Notes under the pieces: model-generated | Seen by the model: only the letters and a program-made list of their open reading frames with translations | The model's database searches: none | What the model was told of the DNA's origin: nothing | Position numbers and translations under genes: made by a program | Shown here: positions 1-5,300 of the stretch, piece by piece | Layout of the letters: every line of letters starts with the position of its first letter | Position numbering within the stretch: the first letter of the stretch is position 1 | Source: Alphaproteobacteria bacterium | Lineage (GTDB): Bacteria > Pseudomonadota > Alphaproteobacteria > UBA2136 > UBA6156 | Reading direction: 5' to 3' | Length of the DNA stretch: 7,449 bases | Assembly (NCBI GenBank): GCA_027490875.1 | Contig: JAIXXE010000050.1 | Span: forward strand, 1 to 7,449

Positions 1-1493
1 ACTTGGCCAATGCCAAGCGCGCGACGCATCGCACGTACATGAAGCCGTCCGCGATCAAGCGGCTTCAAATCCTCGGGGTGTATCGGGACATTGATCTGTC
101 CACGCCCAAGGAGCCGGATCGCGACAGCTTCCAGCGCGAGAAGGAAGCCCAGCAGGGCATTAAGTTTGACAGCTTCCGCCCGGACGACCGGGACCGGGAG
201 ATCTATGAATGCTACTGCGAGCTGGACGTTCTGGGCTTTGAACACCGCTATAAGGGCAAGATTTCTGGCCTAGAGGTGCCGTATCGCGTGACGATTGACG
301 TGTCGTCGCGGGAGATCCTGTCGATTGTCCGCAACTACAATGAGGACGATCAGGATCTGCCGACGGCCCGTGAGACGTTTGTGAAGTACACGTTCGTGCC
401 CGGTATGGGCTTCTACGACATTGGTCTGCTTCACATCCTCGGCAACACGACCAACGCAATTACGGCAGCATGGCGCGAGCTTCTCGACGCGGGAATGTAC
501 AACAATTTCCCCGGCTTCCTGATGGCAGACACAGGCGCACGCCAAAACACAAACATCTTCCGCATCCCTCCGGGCGGCGGTGCGCTGGTGAAGACGAACG
601 GATTGCCCCTGACTCAGGCGATCATGCCGCTCCCGTACAAGGAGCCGTCTGGAGCCCTGATGAACTTGGTTACCCAGATCGCTGATACGGGTATGCGGGT
701 CGGCGGCACTGCCGAGGCTGCCGTTGGCGAGGGGAAGGCGGATGCGCCGGTTGGGACCACGCTTGCTCTGATTGAACAGGCGACGAAAGTCCTGAACTCT
801 GTCCATAAGCGGATGCACACGTCGCAGGCTAAGGAGTTCCAACTTCTTGCCCAGTGCTTCCGGGAGAACCCCGAGAGCTTCTGGCAGCGCAACAAGCGCC
901 CGGCGTACACTTGGGACGATAAGACGTTCCGGCAGGCTCTAGAGAACTATGAGTTTGTTCCGCAGGCAGATCCCAACACTGCATCTCAGTCGCAGCGTCT
1001 GATGAAGATCGCCGCCCTGAAGCAGTTGGCTGCGGCAACTCCGTCTCTCTACGACCCTATCGCGGTGGACACGGCGGCCCTACAGGCTCTTGGCTGGTCC
1101 AACCCGCAGCAGTTCATGGTGCCCCCGGCGTCTCTGGCCGAGAAGCCCCCGCCGGAAATGCTGAAGGCCATGGCCGACATTGAAAACAGCAAGTCCAATG
1201 CGGCTGCCCGCATGATGGATAGCCAGACCCGCGCCAAGGAGATTGACGCTCAGATTGCTGAGAAGCAGCAGCGTCTCGCCATGGAAGCGGAGAAGGGCCT
1301 CGCTGGCATTTCTGAGACGATGGCCCAGGCGCAGAACGATCACCGTAACCGCCTGTCTCAGGAACGTATTCAGTTGATCGATTTGGCGCAGGATGTTTTG
1401 CAGCATCCTGAAAATGCAGCCATGATTGAACCACTCATCAAGCCAGCGCTGGACGAGGTTTACGCTGCGCCAATCAGGTCAGGAGAACAGTGA
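1..1493 (+). CDS. Portal protein, P22-type (5' partial)
   Basis: This is the C-terminal part of a portal protein, the dodecameric ring at one capsid vertex through which DNA is packaged and ejected. The reading frame is open from the first base (first whole codon at 3), so the true start lies upstream. The visible part is about 496 residues; P22 gp1 has about 725. The strongest family signal is the stretch at visible residues 131-172, which contains FVPGMGFYDIGLLHILGN followed by TNAITAAWRELLDAGMYNNF. This matches the P22-portal core region where a helix precedes the tunnel-lining part. Further conserved-looking blocks are PLPYKEPS (209-216), GGTAE..VGEG.ADAPVGTT (234-253), QADPNTAS.SQRLMK (321-335) and PSLYDPIAVDTAALQALGW (347-365). 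Residues about 384-465 are Ala/Gln/Glu/Lys-rich and predicted helical, as expected for the C-terminal barrel or coiled-coil end. The stop overlaps the next start. The assignment rests on remembered family sequence. Confidence 0.9.
   Translation, partial: LANAKRATHRTYMKPSAIKRLQILGVYRDIDLSTPKEPDRDSFQREKEAQQGIKFDSFRPDDRDREIYECYCELDVLGFEHRYKGKISGLEVPYRVTIDVSSREILSIVRNYNEDDQDLPTARETFVKYTFVPGMGFYDIGLLHILGNTTNAITAAWRELLDAGMYNNFPGFLMADTGARQNTNIFRIPPGGGALVKTNGLPLTQAIMPLPYKEPSGALMNLVTQIADTGMRVGGTAEAAVGEGKADAPVGTTLALIEQATKVLNSVHKRMHTSQAKEFQLLAQCFRENPESFWQRNKRPAYTWDDKTFRQALENYEFVPQADPNTASQSQRLMKIAALKQLAAATPSLYDPIAVDTAALQALGWSNPQQFMVPPASLAEKPPPEMLKAMADIENSKSNAAARMMDSQTRAKEIDAQIAEKQQRLAMEAEKGLAGISETMAQAQNDHRNRLSQERIQLIDLAQDVLQHPENAAMIEPLIKPALDEVYAAPIRSGEQ
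1481..1485 (+). promoter_or_regulatory. Ribosome binding site for the 1493 start
   Basis: AGGAG lies inside the last codons of the portal gene. It is 7 nt from the ATG at 1493 but only 4 nt from the in-frame GTG at 1490, so it favours the ATG. The ATG shares its A with the portal TGA (TGATG), a typical translational-coupling arrangement. Confidence 0.75.
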
Positions 1494-2317
1494 TGGCTGG
1501 TCCACTTATGCCCGTAATTATTGGCGGCCAAATTATCAGTATGGCCGCCCCTACGGCGATGACCCTTCTCAGGTCCGGCGCGGCGCGAGCGCTTCCCCGT
1601 ATGCGGGATGTCGGTTCTCAGACTGCTGGCCCTAACGCGGCTGGACCTTTCTTCGGCAGAGGAAGCGCAAACCTCCCCTCCCTGCTTGATCGTCCCGGCT
1701 TGCTGGGTCGTGGCGCGGCTGGCCTCGGTGCTGCTGGGATGGTCGCATCAGGCTCTGGGGTTCCCGAGCGCGAGCCTATGCGCGGAAGGATGGCCCCAAT
1801 TATGTCGGCCCCCATGAACGCTTCTGACCTTGAGGGGCCATCTGAGTACATTCGTCAGGCCCCAATAATGTCTGCGCCCATGAGTGCGGCAGATCTGGAA
1901 GGGCCGTCTGAATACGTGCAGCAGGCCCCTATTATGTCCCGCCCGATGAGCGCCGCAGAACTGGATGGGCCGTCAACTTATCGGCGCGCTCCGCGTTTGG
2001 AAGACGCTCCTGTGCCCCCGCGTCGGCCAGAGACCCCGGCGGCGGATTCTATCCTGCGCCGCATTTTCTCAGGTCAGGATTACCAGTCCAACAGCCGTCC
2101 TGTGGTGGAAGATAAGCGCGTAAATTGGGGCGACCCGGATCGTGCGGCTGATTTCTTCCGTGCAGACCGCGCTGCCCGTGAGCTGGGAACGCTCCCGCCG
2201 GTTGAACGCGCCAGCGGCGGGCAGGTTGGGCAGGCTGGGCAGAGCAAAATGCACAAGGATGCTGCCCTTGTGAAGGCTCTGGAAATCATTGAACGTCTGA
2301 TGTCGAACGGGCGGTGA
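1493..2317 (+). CDS. Hypothetical phage protein with three tandem 22-residue repeats
   Basis: I do not recognise a family for this 274-residue protein. The ATG at 1493 is preferred over the GTG at 1490 because of AGGAG spacing. Residues 1-27 are hydrophobic (MPVIIGGQIISMAAPTAM), enough to associate with a membrane or another protein but not a classical signal peptide. Residues 35-100 are Gly/Ala/Pro-rich. Residues 101-165 are three tandem repeats of 21-22 residues with core APIMSxPM...(D/E)L(D/E)GPSxY. Residues 166-250 are charged and Pro-rich. The C-terminus has ERASGGQVGQAGQ, then ALVKALEIIERLMSNGR, a short helix that resembles several segments of the next protein. It lies between the portal and a giant ejected-type protein, so a minor virion, ejection or chaperone role is plausible. 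That is inference from position only. Repeat-rich, compositionally biased proteins of this kind are poorly conserved, so searches may return little. Confidence 0.85.
   Translation: MAGPLMPVIIGGQIISMAAPTAMTLLRSGAARALPRMRDVGSQTAGPNAAGPFFGRGSANLPSLLDRPGLLGRGAAGLGAAGMVASGSGVPEREPMRGRMAPIMSAPMNASDLEGPSEYIRQAPIMSAPMSAADLEGPSEYVQQAPIMSRPMSAAELDGPSTYRRAPRLEDAPVPPRRPETPAADSILRRIFSGQDYQSNSRPVVEDKRVNWGDPDRAADFFRADRAARELGTLPPVERASGGQVGQAGQSKMHKDAALVKALEIIERLMSNGR
1793..1987 (+). repeat. Three in-frame tandem repeats (66, 66 and 63 nt)
   Basis: The units are 1793-1858, 1859-1924 and 1925-1987, encoding residues 101-122, 123-144 and 145-165 of the hypothetical protein. Each begins APIMS(A/R)PM and ends GPS(E/T)Y plus two or three residues. 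Units 1 and 2 differ, by my count, at 9 codons synonymously and 4 by replacement. Units 2 and 3 differ at 8 synonymously and 6 by replacement, two of which are Asp/Glu swaps. The duplication is therefore old and kept at protein level. After unit 3 a degenerate APRLEDAP may be the remnant of a fourth unit. Confidence 0.9.
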
Positions 2318-2318
2318 C

Positions 2319-5300
2319 ATGGCTAATCGTGACGAAGCTATCCGGCTCGCTCTCCTTCTGGCGCGGCAACGTCTCGCGAATGGTGGAACCCCGCGAAACG
2401 ACCTGCTGCGTCGTCTGATTGAAGGCGGCGGCGGAGACGGAGGCTTCTACGATCTTTATGGAATAACGCCGCCGCAGGAGGAAGAAGGGCGGACGACAAC
2501 GCCCGGCCAGAAGGCTGCATCCTCTACGCCTAGCGGCATATCTACTCCGACGACTTCTAGCAGACCGGCTTCGGTTTCGGAGCCTGCGCCAGCGCCTGCT
2601 TTGTCGCCTTCGCAGCAAGCCATCCAGAACGCGCCTCCGATAACGCGAGATCAGCGTCTGGATACGGTCATGACATACCTAGAGGATGTCGTGGACCAAT
2701 CGATGAACCGTGGCGCACCCATGCCTACTGTGCGCATGGATGAGCCCATCGCCTCTTCTATGTCGGCAGTGCCATCGGCTACGCGGTCGATGAGCTATGC
2801 GACTTTGCCCTCTGCGCTTACGCCAGGCGTGTCTCGTGGTGAGTTCCTTGGCGTTGACCCCGATGCTAAGGCATATACTGAAGCTTTCGCGCCCGCGCAG
2901 AATGCAGGACAGTTCCAAGCCCGTGCCGCATCTCCAGCCCCCGCGCCACAGGCTCCCGGTTATCAGTCTTATCTTGAGGCTTTTGCACCTGCGCCAAATG
3001 CAGGGCAGTTCCAAGCTCGCGCGGACGCGCCTACCCCCGGAATTTCACCAACTGAACCTGTCGGCATCGACCCGCAGGCTCAGGCGTATGCCGGAGCTTT
3101 TGCGCCGGGTCAGGCCACCGGAGGGTTCGGCCCGTCCGTTGGCGGCCCCGCTGCTGGAGGGTTTAGTGGTGCGCCTGCGGCTGCTCCGAGCGGCGTCGTT
3201 CCGGGCAGCGGACAGCAAAAATTTAACAAACTCATGGATCAGTCCAAGAGCATCCTTAATCAGGCGCTGGACAATGCGATGCGCGGTGGTCGCGCGACGC
3301 TGGGGGTCGAAGACATCCGTGGCGGGCATCAGTTCCCGGATGTAAAGGGTGTTGCCCCGTCTCCGAAGGACTACAGATCTTCTGTAGACCCTGCGGACCT
3401 CCCGGCTATGGGGGCGCAGGAAGCGCAGGCTAAGGTTTCTGGGATTTCTGGCCCATACGGTCGGTTTTCCAATAACGACGTAGAAGCTCTTGCCAACATG
3501 ATCGCTGGCGAGGCGTCCACGCAGGGCCGTGAGGGCATGGCTCAGGTTGGGCAGGTCGCTCTTAATCGGGCGATTTCCAACTACAACAACTATGGATCAA
3601 CGCTTCAGGCTCAGCTTTCTCGCCCAAGCCAGTTCTTGGGCTATAACTCGCGCAATGCCAATCAGATCATGGCGGGCAAGACCGCTCAGGAAAGAGCGGT
3701 TGCGGAGCAGGCTAGAGAAATTGCTCGTGGGTTGATGGAAGGCCGCGTTCAGGCTCAGTTCCCGGATGCGACTGACTTCAACAAAGCCAGCCCGTCCTAC
3801 AACCAAGCGCGCGGTGGGATTAACACGTCCCGGTTGGGCGCCCACACCTTCTTTAACGCAGCGCCTTCGTATGCAAGTCGCCTAGCGAAAGCCCGAGCCG
3901 CGCTTCAAAAGGCTCAGGAAGACGCAAAGCCGGGGCCGAGTATCGGCAGCGTCATGGGGATGGCGGGGACAGTAGCTCCTTCAACGGGTCTGTCTGGGGG
4001 TCCGGGTGCTGCCGGGGCTGGTGTTGCGGCCCCGATGAACGCGCTTGCTCCTGGATACGAGCCTGCTCCATCGGGTGGCGGGGAAGTCGGCGGCATGGGC
4101 GGTGCGCCCGGCGGAACACCGTCTGCGGGCGGGGCGACTCCCGGTGGCGGGACTGCTGGCGCGGGATCTACGCCGAGCGGCGGTGCGTCGTCTGGCGCTA
4201 CACCATCCAGTTCATCGCAGGCTGCGGCACAAGCTGCGGCTCAGGCGCAGGCCCAAGAGGCTCAGGAGGCCCAAGCTCAGGCGCAGGCCACGACGCCATC
4301 GTCTCCTATCAGCGTCGATATTGTAGACTCTGTTCCCGGAGAAACTGCTGCCACTTTGGGTCAATTCGGTACAGCGCCGCTGAGCCGAGGAATCACGGTT
4401 GATGAGCTTAATCCGGCTCTGCCGCCGGACATTCCGTCGCTTACTATTCCGGGCCTCGCCAGAGATGAAAACACACCTCCAGCCGAGGTCACGGGGTCGG
4501 CTCTGGCTCCTGCTGTCTCGGCACCCGGACCATATGGCGGCCTCGCGCCGTCGGTCTCTACAGAGGGTCTGTATGGACTGACCGGGGAGCAGATCGCCAA
4601 CATTGCAAGCGTGACTGAGTCATATGCGCAGGATGCTCAGCAGAACGCCCAAGAGAATGCCCAGACGGAAGCGGCTGCAACTGCTGGACTTGGCACATAT
4701 GGCGATCTCGCTGGCACGGCAGAGGCCATGGGCGGTTCCAACACGAGCGGCAGCATTAGTGCTGGTGCTTTAGCTGACGGAACTACTTCCGGCGCGGACG
4801 CTCCCGGATCAGGTGCGGGTCCGGGCGAAGGACAATCTAGCACATCCGGTGCGGCGGCTAACGAAGGCGCTTTGTCTGACGGAACGACCTCTGGCGCGGA
4901 TGCTCCGGGCTCCGCGAATGATGGCGGTTATGGTGGCGGGTACGGCGGCGGCGATAGTGGCAACGATGGCGGCTACGGCGGTGGTGACAGCCAAGGCGGG
5001 GGCTACGGAGACGGTGGGTATGGCGACGGCGGCTATGGAGATGGCAGCTACGGGGATGGTGGTTATGGAGATGGTGGATACGGCGGTGATGGTGGCTATG
5101 GCGGCGATAGCGGTGATGGTGGCGACGGTGGTGGCGGGGGCGATGGAGGCGGTGGCGGCGATGGTGAAAAGCGCGGTGGCCGCATCCTAAAGACTCGCGC
5201 CAATGTGGCGAAGGCTTTGAACGTAGCCAGAGATCACTCTAGCCGGGACAAGAGCGGGAACGCCCTGCGTTTGGCCCGTGGCGAGGTGCTTGGCGACCGT

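Larger units (their letters stand above)
3936..5168 (+). repeat. Long low-complexity spacer (Gly/Ser/Ala/Gln-rich)
   Basis: Residues about 540-950 of the giant protein are low complexity throughout. They run as a Gly/Pro/Ala part (540-630), an Ala/Gln tract (634-658, QAAAQAAAQAQAQEAQEAQA and on), a mixed Pro/Ser/Gly part, a Gln/Asn/Ala helix-prone part (768-790), two copies of GAL(A/S)DGTTSGADAPGS, and finally a Gly/Tyr/Asp block. It contains no stop codon for over 1.2 kb, and wobble positions vary between repeated units. This points to real coding constraint rather than noise. It separates the wall hydrolase from the effector domains. Confidence 0.9.

Noticed and set aside
270..842. 190-codon open frame on the - strand
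   Set aside because: It lies wholly inside the well-supported portal gene, is rich in Arg/His/Leu as an antisense reading would be, and has no family resemblance.
1793..1987. CRISPR-like or DNA-level direct repeats
   Set aside because: The units are contiguous, in frame, without spacers, and diverge mainly at synonymous positions; they are protein repeats.
3217..3227. AAAAATTTAAC as a possible ribosomal frameshift site
   Set aside because: The A-AAT-TTA heptamer is not in phase with the zero frame (codons are AAA TTT AAC), and no useful frame continues from it; the main frame stays open for another 4 kb.
2797..3345. Long open frame (Arg/Pro-rich) overlapping the linker of the giant gene in the +1 frame
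   Set aside because: Its composition is what a shifted reading of a Pro/Ala/Gln-rich repeat gives; there is no start signal and no recognisable domain. The same holds for the Met/Ala-rich frame at 4813-5190 and for the opposite-strand frames across the window.
4920..5168. RTX-type calcium-binding nonapeptide repeats
   Set aside because: The period is five residues (GGYGD), not nine, and the conserved aliphatic position of GGxGxDxUx is missing.
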